DNA from: an uncultured Lentisphaeria bacterium
Lineage (GTDB): Bacteria; Verrucomicrobiota; Lentisphaeria; Victivallales; Victivallaceae
NCBI GenBank assembly: GCA_903821255.1
Contig: CAIJKT010000735.1
Location: 1-5,923, forward strand
DNA length: 5,923 bases
Direction of reading: 5' to 3'
A model generated the notes under the pieces. That model saw nothing but the letters and a program-made list of their open reading frames with translations, was not told the DNA's origin and ran no database searches. The position numbers were made by a program, and so were the translations under genes. Of this stretch, positions 5,894 to 5,923 are shown piece after piece. Numbering within the stretch: the stretch's first letter is position 1; every line of letters starts with the position of its first letter.

Positions 5894-5923
5894 CCTTATT
5901 TCCTGTCCTATGTTTTAACTGTA

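Overview
The window comes from a Gram-negative, envelope-rich, carbohydrate-degrading bacterium. It encodes an exosortase, a C-terminal exosortase-type sorting signal, a lipoprotein and a GH20 glycosidase. The combination suggests the PVC group, perhaps Lentisphaerota (Victivallis-like), but this is an inference from gene content and not a phylogenetic result.

Layout, left to right: (1) 1-816, minus strand: the first 272 codons of a GH20 beta-hexosaminidase-type enzyme, running off the left edge. (2) 817-1051: AT-rich divergent spacer that must hold the 5' signals of both flanking genes. (3) 1052-1624, plus: a small exosortase with all three catalytic residues, best matching the exosortase K (XrtK) type. 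(4) about 1597-1694: an imperfect inverted-repeat element. It supplies the last codons of the exosortase and fills the gap to the next gene. (5) 1712-4555, plus: a 947-residue protein with about 11 N-terminal membrane segments, a VIT-like domain, a VWA-like remnant and a C-terminal exosortase signal (MSEP-CTERM type). (6) 4556-4798: AT-rich spacer with a hairpin and a 12-bp palindrome. (7) 4799-5461, plus: a YajG-like lipoprotein. (8) 5462-5599: convergent spacer with a strong two-part hairpin. (9) 5600-5893, minus: a 97-residue Sel1-repeat protein. No stretch over 300 bases lacks a gene, and I see no tRNA, rRNA, CRISPR array or transposase.

The main point of interest is genes 3 and 5. They look like a dedicated protein-sorting pair: one exosortase beside one large substrate, with no exopolysaccharide genes in view. 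The substrate is itself a polytopic membrane protein. Its signal reads P-A-P-S-A-W where a classical PEP-CTERM protein has P-E-P-S-T-W. The GH20, lipoprotein and Sel1 genes show no visible functional link to the pair.
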